This document shows, one piece after another, positions 1 through 5,785 of a stretch of 9,408 nucleotides of DNA (positions within the stretch are counted from its first letter, which is position 1; the number at the start of each line of letters is the position of its first letter). Under the pieces are notes generated by a model. It was not told the origin of the DNA and did no database searches. It saw only the letters and a list, made by a program, of their open reading frames with translations. The stretch is taken from NCBI GenBank assembly GCA_946534745.1, contig CAMNDA010000386.1:1-9408 (forward strand). The letters are read 5' to 3'. The translations under genes were made by a program, and so were the position numbers. The stretch comes from an uncultured Verrucomicrobiota bacterium (GTDB lineage Bacteria; Verrucomicrobiota; Kiritimatiellia; RFP12; UBA3636).

Positions 1-72
1 CTCGCCGCCGCCGGCCCCGACGGCGACCTCGCCGACGCGCTCGAGGCCCTCGCGAAGGACCTGCTCGCCTGA
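1..72 (+). CDS. C-terminal end of an upstream gene (partial, unknown)
   Basis: Frame 1 is open from the first base and ends at TGA 70-72. It reads LAAAGPDGDLADALEALAKD followed by LLA, a helical Ala/Leu/Asp-rich tail with the G+C-rich third positions of the surrounding genome. Only 23 residues are visible, so no family can be named. It runs in the same direction as the lipoprotein gene at 185, with a gap of about 110 bases that contains inverted repeats but no T-run terminator. Confidence 0.55.
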   Translation, partial: LAAAGPDGDLADALEALAKDLLA

Positions 73-106
73 GCGCCGCGTCGCGCGCCGGAAACGCCCG
101 CGGCAG

Positions 107-169
107 ATTTCGGACGGTTCCGCGAAATAGTGTGGAAAAGGGCGGCGAACCGCCGCCCGCAAACCACAC
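107..169 (+). promoter_or_regulatory. Paired inverted repeats in the leader of the 532-aa lipoprotein gene
   Basis: Two structures lie back to back. ATTTCG (107-112) is complementary to CGAAAT (123-128). A second, larger hairpin has an outer stem GTGTGG/CCACAC (130-135 with 164-169). Its perfect 8-bp inner stem is GGGCGGCG (140-147) / CGCCGCCC (151-158), with a 3-base loop. The A-rich sides of the internal loop (136-139 and 161-163) separate the two stems. No T-run follows, so this is not a standard intrinsic terminator. It ends 15 bases before the start codon at 185 and would lie in that gene's mRNA leader if transcription reads through. Confidence 0.5.
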
Positions 170-184
170 CCGCGGAAACCATCC

Positions 185-1783
185 ATGAAAACATCCCTCG
201 CCGTCCTCCTCCCCTGCGTCGCCGTGCTGACCGGCTGCATCGCGACGACCGTCCCCGATTCGTTCCGGCTGACCGAGGAGTCCGAAGCCGCTCTCCGAAG
301 GACCAACTGGAGGGTCGCGTCGGTCGATGTCGCCGGCCTGACCGCCTCCGAGAACAGCGCCATCCGGGCGACCGCGAACGAGCGCCTGCGCGAGCGGTCC
401 GACCCCGCGCTCGAGCCCGTTCCCGTGAGCGTCGCCGTGTCCGTCCGTGAACGCGAGGTCGACGACCGGCAGTGGACGGTCCTGCCCTGGGTCTTCACGG
501 CGTTCGTCTTCCCGGGCATCACGGACACCGCCTTCGACTACACGTTCGCGCTGAGAACCCCATTGGACGCGTGGGACGTCTCCGGCACCGCCGAGCAGAG
601 CTGCTGGCTGTCCCTGCTCTCCCTCCCGGTCGGTGTCGTCTACGGCATTGCGCGCGGCGAGCCGCTCGGACCGGCGGACATCGTTCCCGAGGCCATCCTC
701 GCGCAGCTCACGCCGGAGCGCTACGAGCGCACGGTCGGCCTTGCCAGGGCGGAGCGCGAGGCCGCGGAGGCCTTCGCCGAGCAGGTGCGCAAGAACGAGG
801 AGGAGCGCGCCGCCGCGGCCGAGCGCGCGCGCCGGGAGGAGGAGGAGCGCGTCGCCGCCGAGGAGAGGCGGTGGCTCGCCCGGAAGGACGATCCGGCCTA
901 CCGGTTCCCGCTGCGGGACGGATTCCCGGACTCGGCCCCCGTCTACCGGGTGTTCCGGACCGGATGCTCGCTGGCGTGGGCCGAGGAGTACATCCGGCGC
1001 GAGGGCTACGCGACGACGAACCGCGTTAGGTCCTTCCCGGACATGGCGGCCGGCGTCCCGGGCGCGACGGAGCGCCCGCTTCCGGAGGAGTTCGATCGCG
1101 TGGAGGAGACCGAGACGTCGCTCTTCGTCAACAGTCCGACGAACATCACGTTCTTCGATGACGGCCGCTTCGTGACGCTGACCTTCGGCTCGCCATCCCC
1201 GGACGGCGCCGAGCGGGTCCTCGTCTCCGGCGAGATCCAGTTCCCGGACGGCGGCGCGACGGTCGAGGCCCTCGCGAAGAAGTACGAGGCCGAGGTCCCC
1301 GGCAGCCGTCGGAAGGCGTCCGAGGAGACCGTCACCGAAGGCGGCCAGACGATCCTCCCGCTCGTCCGGCTTCCCGTCTACACGATCCGGAAGGCACTGG
1401 TGGTCCTTTCGTCCGAGAAGGCCGCGGTCCGGATCCTGGACAACCGCGCGGTCTCCCTGTTCTGGGATTCGCCCTCCTCGCAGCAGATCCACGTGGACGA
1501 AGAGGGGAAGGTGTCGCTCGGCAACGACGACCTCGAGCTCCGGCTCATCGCGGCCCCGCAGCTCAGCGGCGAGGAGGTGGGAAAGGCCTTCGCGATGTGG
1601 AGCAGCTCCAACGAACGCTGCGGCAAGCCCGCCGTCTCGATCGTGGACCGCGTCCTGTTCAAGGCGATGGTCGCCGCGAAGGAGGAGGCGGCGCGCGCCG
1701 CCGCCGCCGCGCAGCGCAAGGAGCGGGAGGACGCCGCGGAGCGTCGCCGCCGGGAGATGGAGAAAAAGCTTGAATCCTTCTAG
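185..1783 (+). CDS. Large predicted lipoprotein with two charged coiled-coil stretches, unknown function
   Basis: The protein has 532 residues. A short hydrophobic N-terminus ends in the lipobox LTGC, with the acylated cysteine at residue 18, so it should be exported and anchored as a lipoprotein. Residues 99-112 and 141-156 are further hydrophobic patches. Residues 186-232 form an Ala/Glu/Arg-rich, very charged helix that is probably a coiled coil. A mixed region (about 240-480) contains strand-like segments such as NITFFDDGRFVTLTFG (319-335). A second charged helix (496-530) closes the protein. I do not recognise a family. The ATG at 185 is chosen because it gives the signal peptide; the Shine-Dalgarno match is poor. 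Base composition matches the host genome, unlike the genes from 2134 onward. It stands alone, with the next gene 350 bases away. Confidence 0.85.
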   Translation: MKTSLAVLLPCVAVLTGCIATTVPDSFRLTEESEAALRRTNWRVASVDVAGLTASENSAIRATANERLRERSDPALEPVPVSVAVSVREREVDDRQWTVLPWVFTAFVFPGITDTAFDYTFALRTPLDAWDVSGTAEQSCWLSLLSLPVGVVYGIARGEPLGPADIVPEAILAQLTPERYERTVGLARAEREAAEAFAEQVRKNEEERAAAAERARREEEERVAAEERRWLARKDDPAYRFPLRDGFPDSAPVYRVFRTGCSLAWAEEYIRREGYATTNRVRSFPDMAAGVPGATERPLPEEFDRVEETETSLFVNSPTNITFFDDGRFVTLTFGSPSPDGAERVLVSGEIQFPDGGATVEALAKKYEAEVPGSRRKASEETVTEGGQTILPLVRLPVYTIRKALVVLSSEKAAVRILDNRAVSLFWDSPSSQQIHVDEEGKVSLGNDDLELRLIAAPQLSGEEVGKAFAMWSSSNERCGKPAVSIVDRVLFKAMVAAKEEAARAAAAAQRKEREDAAERRRREMEKKLESF

Positions 1784-1826
1784 GGGCATGTCGAGGGCGC
1801 GCCCGGCGGCCGGCGGAACTTTCCGC

Positions 1827-1855
1827 TTGCCTCGGACGCGCGGGAGGAGTATGAT
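1827..1855 (+). promoter_or_regulatory. Predicted sigma70-type promoter upstream of the low-GC gene run
   Basis: TTGCCT (1827-1832) and TATGAT (1850-1855) are separated by exactly 17 bp, which is the optimal spacing, and each is one or two bases from consensus. Transcription would start near 1862 on the plus strand. The nearest plausible downstream gene begins at 2134, so this would be a long-leader transcript. It could also produce a short RNA ending near the hairpin at 1941-1960. Confidence 0.6.
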
Positions 1856-1940
1856 GCCGCCTGTCGCGACGCGCAAGCGGCGCGGCGCCAGCATCGACTT
1901 CGATCTGGACAAGCAACCCAACCGCAGAGAAACGGCCAAA

Positions 1941-1960
1941 CGGCGCTTCGGCGCCGGTTT
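1941..1960 (+). terminator. C(TTCG)G stem-loop with a weak T tail
   Basis: The stem CGGCGC (1941-1946) / GCGCCG (1951-1956) encloses a TTCG tetraloop, an exceptionally stable type, and is followed by G then TTT (1958-1960). The stem is short and the T tract very short, so this is at best a weak terminator or attenuator. It lies about 80-100 bases downstream of the predicted start of the 1827-1855 promoter. Confidence 0.3.
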
Positions 1961-2133
1961 CAAACGGAAAAGCGCTTGTCCGTCGCGCGCCCCCGGGCAC
2001 GTCCTCGGCATGTTTCTTTTCCAAGGCGCTTGGCCGTGCCTTCTGCGGAGACATCCCGGAGGCGCGCCCCCTTCTTTCTCCGACGCACCAACGGCAACGC
2101 GGACGGGGAAGGAAGAATACCGAATAGACGTCA

Positions 2134-2742
2134 ATGATCACATTCAATAATCTCCAGAGACGAAGCGGCTTCACTCTTATTGAAATCGCCGTGGTGTTGA
2201 CCTGTTTAGCATTCCTCGCTTTTCTTGGATACGGTTGCGGACGTCGAACCAAACAAAACAGGATGCCTCGCGATGAGGAAACCATCACGAGCTCGGAAGA
2301 TCCAAAAACGGAATCTCGGAGTTTTCGTTCAAACCGGAACCCCGCAAAGGTAGCGACACCGAAAGTTGTCGGACAAGGCGGAACACCATCAATGAACTTT
2401 TGGGATTGGGCCAGGAGCCAAGACGAATTCAAAGATTTCATCAGCGCAAGCAACAACGTAGCGAAATGCAAGGCCAAGTTGCGGACGAACCTCGACGAAG
2501 AAATGGTTCGATCGTTTCAAAGAAGGCAGGACGAAGAACAGCGGAAAATGAGTCGAGCTTTGGCGACTTTGAAAAGTCGATTCGCCGAAGAACAGTTCAA
2601 GCTGGTCCGCCAATTCATCAAGGACAACCGTGCAGAAACGGAGGAACATGCGCGTTTGGAAGATATGGTCAAGGCAGTTGAAGACAAGAGCGAAGAGCTT
2701 TTGAAGAAAACCAAGACTGAGTTTGAAAGGGGGACGATGTGA
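2134..2742 (+). CDS. Prepilin-signal protein with a long charged helical body, unknown function
   Basis: The protein has 202 residues. The N-terminus reads RRSGFTLIEIAVVL (9-22), the textbook type IV prepilin/pseudopilin signal: a basic leader, cleavage after Gly12, Phe at mature position 1 and Glu17 at mature position 5. A hydrophobic helix then runs to about residue 33. Known family behaviour is cleavage and N-methylation by a PilD-type peptidase and anchoring in the inner membrane. The remainder is unusual for a pilin. There is a low-complexity linker (about 36-85), then a highly charged, mostly helical stretch (about 95-198) with no sign of the usual C-terminal beta sheet or cysteine pair. 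This is the first gene of the low-GC run. The next gene starts 9 bases after its stop, in the same frame, suggesting one operon. The ATG at 2134 is needed for the signal; a GGGGAAGGAAG stretch lies rather far upstream (2105-2115). Confidence 0.8.
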   Translation: MITFNNLQRRSGFTLIEIAVVLTCLAFLAFLGYGCGRRTKQNRMPRDEETITSSEDPKTESRSFRSNRNPAKVATPKVVGQGGTPSMNFWDWARSQDEFKDFISASNNVAKCKAKLRTNLDEEMVRSFQRRQDEEQRKMSRALATLKSRFAEEQFKLVRQFIKDNRAETEEHARLEDMVKAVEDKSEELLKKTKTEFERGTM

Positions 2743-2748
2743 GTGTGA
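2737..2748 (+). promoter_or_regulatory. Start-stop codon pairs (ATG TGA, GTG TGA) between two operon genes
   Basis: Behind the purine-rich AAAGGGGGA the sequence reads ATG TGA GTG TGA. ATG TGA is also the last codon and stop of the preceding gene. The downstream gene then has only a TTG start (2752). This would place a ribosome at a start-stop pair immediately before the real initiation codon, consistent with translational coupling or re-initiation. A sequencing error or frameshift in this short interval would be a plainer explanation. Confidence 0.3.
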
Positions 2749-2751
2749 TTT

Positions 2752-3468
2752 TTGGCAAATCTTGAAGGAATAGTCAATGCTTTGTCCTCCCCGTATTTCC
2801 CGTGGGTATTCGCCGTCTTGTCATTCTTCTTTGCATTTGTCTGTTTCGCGGCCGTGGAGGAGAAGAACAACGCCCCAGTTGTCCCTGGGCTGATGATGAT
2901 CCTTGTTGTCGTCAGTTCTCTATGCGCCGTTTTCGGATGTATGGGCAAAAACTACTTTGTTTTGGCTTGCCTAATCGCTTCATTCGTTAGTTCCTTGGCA
3001 GTCGCGGTCAGTGATGAGGATAATGGTTGGGTGCTCCTTCTCGCGGTACTATGTCTCGTCGCTTGCCTGCCGTATTGCTGTCATCACCGATCCAGTCAAC
3101 AGACTTCGGCACCAATGGAAATGGCAAAAGCCGACGATGTCCACGTTGAAAGCGAGCGCATTCAATCGGCAAGTTCCCGGTCCGACAACATCCGTCACGC
3201 TTTCGAACAACAAGACATTCGAGCGTTTCTTCTCGACAATGACAACGATCTATTTGAACTGATCGAAAAGACTGCGTTAATCATTGAAAACGAAAGAAAA
3301 GAGTATGAACGATTGTCATATATTGAGAACGATCTTTCAATCCAATTGCCGGAAGACCTTGTTCAACTACGGAAAGAATTGGATTCCCAAGAACAACGCC
3401 TAAACGGCGCAATCGAAAAAGTTATCAAGGCCGCGAACTACAACAAGCAATCACAAGATTTTCGGTGA
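2752..3468 (+). CDS. Four-helix membrane protein with a cytosolic helical tail, unknown function
   Basis: About 238 residues. Four hydrophobic segments can be read (about 16-35, 45-64, 67-86 and 93-110). The polar tail (111-238) is rich in Glu, Lys, Asp and Gln and looks helical or coiled coil, especially 170-228. Several cysteines lie in the membrane part (C31, C58, C63, C73, C101, C105, C109, C110). No family is recognised. The start is uncertain. The frame opens immediately after TGA 2746-2748, no ATG is available before residue 48, and TTG at 2752 is the only reasonable start that keeps the first helix; another TTG lies at 2782. A purine-rich ribosome site (AAAGGGGGA, about 2726-2734) is too far upstream for TTG 2752 but well placed for ATG 2737, which is followed at once by TGA. 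It is tightly linked to the prepilin-like gene before it and lies 37 bases ahead of the lipoprotein gene. Confidence 0.75.
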   Translation: MANLEGIVNALSSPYFPWVFAVLSFFFAFVCFAAVEEKNNAPVVPGLMMILVVVSSLCAVFGCMGKNYFVLACLIASFVSSLAVAVSDEDNGWVLLLAVLCLVACLPYCCHHRSSQQTSAPMEMAKADDVHVESERIQSASSRSDNIRHAFEQQDIRAFLLDNDNDLFELIEKTALIIENERKEYERLSYIENDLSIQLPEDLVQLRKELDSQEQRLNGAIEKVIKAANYNKQSQDFR

Positions 3469-3505
3469 AACGAAAACAACAAAACCCAAAAAGACCACAG
3501 ACATC

Positions 3506-4315
3506 ATGAAAAAGAACACCATCCTCATTGCTTCCGCGATTGTTCTTGCAGCAATCGTCATTTCCTGTTCGCGATCCTCTCGCGAAGAGGCCATCGACCG
3601 GGTTTCTGATGCGGCAAAAGCATTGAACGGCAACCCGGACGACACGCCGGCAGTGGTCAAGGCGCAGCAAAAGCGCGAGAAGAATCGGCAAAACAACGAG
3701 TGGACTCTCGAGAACCAGCGAAAGCACCCGCGTGAATTCTGCCAGGCCCAATTGGAGTTTCTCGCAAAAGCGAAGGAGCAGCGTTCTAACTCGTTCTTCC
3801 AATCTCTTCACGCGGAAATGGAGCTGGAAGACGAGATCAAAAAGGCTCAAACGTCCGCTCAGGGGCTTCGTGCGGCACTTTCAACGGCCGTCGCCGCTTA
3901 CCGGGAAGCGGAAGCTGCGGGAACTTGGCCCGTCACGTTCAACGGGCTTCGCCTCGGAAAGAGCGATTTCCAGAAAAGAATCCGGGAAACGGAGCGTCAA
4001 TACTCGCAAACGACGAACGGAATTCCGACTCTCAAAAAACTTTTGAAAGACGCGATGGACAACAAGATGCTCGCTCAAGAAGAACTTGGGAAGATCGATC
4101 AGCTCCGCCAGCAGATTGAATCGACGATCAGGAGCATTGAGTTGAAACAGCTCGTAGAGGCCGATGACGCGCTCGCAAACTCCCTTGATTCCATTCGGAT
4201 TTCAATTGTCACTCTGGAACGATTCGGCGATTCCATGTCGGATTCGTCTCCTCTCGCCGTCGAGACTGTCGGCGATGACGAAAGCAGTTTCAACAAAATC
4301 CTCGACTCGTTTTAA
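3506..4315 (+). CDS. Predicted lipoprotein with helical, coiled-coil body, unknown function
   Basis: The protein has 269 residues. A basic MKKN start and a hydrophobic stretch lead to the lipobox VISC, with Cys21 as the predicted acylation site; the following residues SRSS argue against a strong inner-membrane retention signal. The mature protein is mostly helical: charged segments at 50-118, 152-168 and 176-222, probably coiled coil, are interrupted by the short motif TWPVTFNGLRLGK (140-152). A related WPV...G motif is, from memory, seen in other uncharacterised lipoproteins of the PVC group, but I cannot verify that here. The tail (240-269) is acidic and Ser-rich. The start is fixed by the signal peptide. 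The bases just upstream are A-rich (3469-3505) with no Shine-Dalgarno match. The gene shares the low G+C of its neighbours. Confidence 0.82.
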   Translation: MKKNTILIASAIVLAAIVISCSRSSREEAIDRVSDAAKALNGNPDDTPAVVKAQQKREKNRQNNEWTLENQRKHPREFCQAQLEFLAKAKEQRSNSFFQSLHAEMELEDEIKKAQTSAQGLRAALSTAVAAYREAEAAGTWPVTFNGLRLGKSDFQKRIRETERQYSQTTNGIPTLKKLLKDAMDNKMLAQEELGKIDQLRQQIESTIRSIELKQLVEADDALANSLDSIRISIVTLERFGDSMSDSSPLAVETVGDDESSFNKILDSF

Positions 4316-4343
4316 ATCCGGGATGTCAACGGAAATAGAAAGG

Positions 4344-4363
4344 GGGGTGCGCACTCGCGCCCC
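4344..4363 (+). promoter_or_regulatory. Intercistronic stem-loop before the 192-aa protein gene
   Basis: GGGGTGCG (4344-4351) pairs with CGCGCCCC (4356-4363) around a CACT loop, giving 8 bp with one G-T pair. No T-run follows on the plus strand, so readthrough is likely. It ends 10 bases before the ribosome site AGGAGG and could act as an mRNA processing or stability element. On the minus strand it is followed by a T-rich run, which fits a minus-strand terminator, but no minus-strand gene reaches it. Confidence 0.45.
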
Positions 4364-4373
4364 AAAAGACAAT

Positions 4374-4389
4374 AGGAGGCGAAAATGTG
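4374..4389 (+). promoter_or_regulatory. Strong ribosome binding site that decides a GTG start, overlapping ATG-TGA
   Basis: AGGAGG (4374-4379) is a perfect Shine-Dalgarno match. GTG at 4387 is 7 bases downstream, the ideal distance, and opens the 192-residue frame. ATG at 4385 is also in range but is followed directly by TGA, so the two overlap as ATGTGA. The GTG is therefore the only productive start. An overlapping start-stop pair may lower or couple its translation. Confidence 0.65.
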
Positions 4390-4965
4390 ACTGGCTTGGA
4401 GGACGCGAAACAACTATTTGAGACAATCTCTTCCATTCTGAAAAGCCCTGATTGGAATCCTCGCTATGGGCAGGCATTGAAATCGGATGTGGAACTGACA
4501 GAGTTCATATCGGATGTGAATGCCGAATTGGCTCGTCGAATGAATATGTTCCACTTCCGCGAATACTACACGGTCGACCACGTTCTCTACCGAGACGAGG
4601 ATCGTATTCCGGAAGGCGCTCTTCCCTTAGGCACGAGCCGGGTTAAGGGAACCTGGCTCACGCACATCCGAGTCGCATTTGAACACGAAAACCATTTGGA
4701 CAAGGCGGGCGGTTTCCAGGAAATCGCCAAGTTGATACTCTTCAACGCCGATATGAAAGTGTTGATGGGCTGGGCCGACCAAGGCGAGACCTACGACGAG
4801 TTCGCCCGGGAATACCAACAAATCTACAAGTCCGCCAGTTCGCAGAAAACCGTTACGCCGATTCTCTTCATTGGAGAGTATTCGGACACACACGTTGACG
4901 CATACCTTCTCACGCCGAGTAGCATTTTGAAGTATGACGAAATGGCGGGGTGGCTGGCCATTTAG
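4387..4965 (+). CDS. Soluble protein with a possible PD-(D/E)xK nuclease core (D...ExE type)
   Basis: The protein has 192 residues and no signal peptide or membrane segment. A helical N-terminus (1-55) is followed by REYYTVDHVLYRDED (58-72), a strand carrying Asp64. Next is the strand IRVAFEHEN (94-102) with Glu99 and Glu101, then the helix GFQEIAKLI (109-117) with Glu112 and Lys115, and then the strand MKVLMGW (123-129). This strand-acid, strand-ExE, helix, strand order resembles a PD-(D/E)xK fold, in which BamHI is the known example with ExE in place of ExK. That reading is my inference from pattern only, and a non-catalytic protein is possible. The C-terminal part contains VTPILFIGEY (156-165), probably another strand. 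Composition is intermediate. It follows the lipoprotein gene after 71 bases and precedes the duplicated-module gene by 24 bases. Confidence 0.75.
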   Translation: MTGLEDAKQLFETISSILKSPDWNPRYGQALKSDVELTEFISDVNAELARRMNMFHFREYYTVDHVLYRDEDRIPEGALPLGTSRVKGTWLTHIRVAFEHENHLDKAGGFQEIAKLILFNADMKVLMGWADQGETYDEFAREYQQIYKSASSQKTVTPILFIGEYSDTHVDAYLLTPSSILKYDEMAGWLAI

Positions 4966-4969
4966 TGCA

Positions 4970-4985
4970 AGGTGGCAATCCACCT
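4970..4985 (+). promoter_or_regulatory. Small hairpin covering the purine-rich ribosome site ahead of the duplicated-module gene
   Basis: AGGTGG (4970-4975) is perfectly complementary to CCACCT (4980-4985) with a CAAT loop. AAGGTGG is the only Shine-Dalgarno-like sequence near ATG 4990, and the hairpin would mask it. Translation of the preceding gene, whose stop is at 4963-4965, could open it. The stem is only 6 bp, so chance is possible. Confidence 0.35.
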
Positions 4986-4989
4986 CAAA

Positions 4990-5679
4990 ATGACCACGAA
5001 TTGGATTCCGATCCTCTGGAACCTCTGCGACGCGCGGATGGAGCTGGCTGCGTTGGTGGCGCGGGCGCAGCACGCCACGTTCGGGGAGATCGTCAGCGAA
5101 GAGCTGAAAGACCTGGAAGAGTTCGCTTCGACGGAGAACCGGGAACGGCCTCTCACGGAAGGCCGGCTGCTTCTGTCGATGGATTACGTCTACAAGCACC
5201 TGAACCGGGCGTGGAACGGGCGGAACGCGCCGATGGAGACGGTCGACCGCCGCGAACGGACCGACGTGTCCTGCTGGGAGCGTTTTCCGACGCATGCGAT
5301 CTTCGCCGACCTCCGGCAGCCGCCGCGGACGCGGCGGAGCAAGCCGCCTCGCGTCGCCTGGAACGGCCGGATCGCCCCGAATTCGATCCATCCGTATCTG
5401 CAATACGCGATGCGTAAGCTCGAGGTTCTCTACTATCTGGCGAAACTCCAGCACGGGGTCAAGGGCGAACCGCGGCCCGAGCGGCCGGCCGGCGTCTCCG
5501 ACACAATCGAGGCGATTCCGCTGGACGAGGCGGAACTCGGCCGGCGGCTGCACCGGATCTACCGCGAACTGAACTACGCGTGGGCGATCCGAAAGCCGCT
5601 GCGCGGCCGCGGCGGGAAGGTTCCGACCCGCGCGACCATGCGCCGGCTGGACCGCTTTCCGCGGGTGTTCCCGTTCTGA
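4990..5679 (+). CDS. Protein made of two diverged copies of one module, unknown function
   Basis: About 229 residues from ATG 4990; a GTG at 4972 would add six residues. Numbering here is from ATG 4990. The protein contains the same motif series twice. Module A has QH (27-28), GE (32-33), YKHLNRAW (68-75) and RFP (98-100). Module B has QH (154-155), GE (159-160), YRELNYAW (191-198) and RFP (222-224). Spacings agree within four residues, so it looks like an internal duplication of about 90 residues joined by a basic, Pro-rich linker (about 108-128). The modules look helical and soluble, with no signal peptide. No family is recognised. G+C here is again high like the host, so the composition break falls near 4966-4990 even though the gene follows its low-GC neighbour closely on the same strand. 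Confidence 0.75.
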   Translation: MTTNWIPILWNLCDARMELAALVARAQHATFGEIVSEELKDLEEFASTENRERPLTEGRLLLSMDYVYKHLNRAWNGRNAPMETVDRRERTDVSCWERFPTHAIFADLRQPPRTRRSKPPRVAWNGRIAPNSIHPYLQYAMRKLEVLYYLAKLQHGVKGEPRPERPAGVSDTIEAIPLDEAELGRRLHRIYRELNYAWAIRKPLRGRGGKVPTRATMRRLDRFPRVFPF

Positions 5680-5680
5680 C

Positions 5681-5692
5681 GGCGGGCCCGCC
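5681..5692. repeat. Perfect GC palindrome after the duplicated-module gene
   Basis: GGCGGGCCCGCC is a perfect 12-bp palindrome directly after the stop codon (TGA 5677-5679). It has no loop and no T tail, so it is not an obvious intrinsic terminator, but it marks the end of the preceding gene. Confidence 0.4.
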
Positions 5693-5705
5693 AACGCCGA
5701 ATTTC

Positions 5706-5742
5706 TCGCGCGATCCGGCCCGGGGCGAGGGCTTCGCGCGAT
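5706..5742. repeat. Two copies of TCGCGCGAT upstream of the toxin-antitoxin promoter
   Basis: TCGCGCGAT occurs at 5706-5714 and 5734-5742, 28 bp apart start to start. Each contains the self-complementary octamer TCGCGCGA. They end 14 bp before the -35 element at 5757. They could be activator or repressor sites, but in such GC-rich DNA CG-only words recur by chance. Confidence 0.25.
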
Positions 5743-5756
5743 GGCGCGGAAATCCA

Positions 5757-5785
5757 TTGACATGCGAAAGGGATGGATGTATCAT
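5757..5785 (+). promoter_or_regulatory. Near-consensus sigma70-type promoter of the toxin-antitoxin operon
   Basis: TTGACA (5757-5762) is the exact -35 consensus and TATCAT (5780-5785) is one base from the -10 consensus, with a 17-bp spacer. The start of transcription would be near 5792, about 30 bases before the antitoxin ATG. This is the strongest promoter in the window, as expected for an autorepressed toxin-antitoxin operon. Confidence 0.8.

Larger units (their letters stand above)
1784..2133. other. 350-base gene-free stretch with a promoter and hairpins
   Basis: I find no convincing gene here. The stretch holds a sigma70-type promoter (1827-1855), a C(TTCG)G hairpin (1941-1960), a long-range stem GGCACG (1996-2001) / CGTGCC (2035-2040) and, inside it, the palindrome CCAAGGCGCTTGG (2021-2033). 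There is also an imperfect direct repeat of 15 bases (about 1969-1983 and 2023-2037, 13 identical). If the promoter serves the genes from 2134 on, their mRNA has a structured leader of about 270 bases. G+C starts to fall toward the right end of this stretch. Confidence 0.6.

Noticed and set aside
1770..2150. Plus-strand open frame of 126 codons across the gene-free stretch
   Set aside because: Its sequence is Arg/Pro-rich with no domain. Its later ATG at 1854 overlaps the -10 element of the predicted promoter, so that start would not be transcribed, and the frame overlaps the better supported prepilin gene.
1659..2477. Minus-strand open frame of 272 codons
   Set aside because: It lies opposite the lipoprotein end, the leader and the prepilin gene, and its composition is that of a shadow frame in GC-rich DNA.
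2134..3468. Prepilin gene and membrane protein gene as one protein split by stop codon readthrough
   Set aside because: They share a frame, but two TGA codons separate them within nine bases and other genes use TGA as a normal stop, so recoding is unlikely.
4627..5763. Minus-strand open frame of 378 codons
   Set aside because: It is Arg/Pro-rich and antisense to the 192-residue protein and the duplicated-module protein; the internal repeat motifs on the plus strand show which frame is real.
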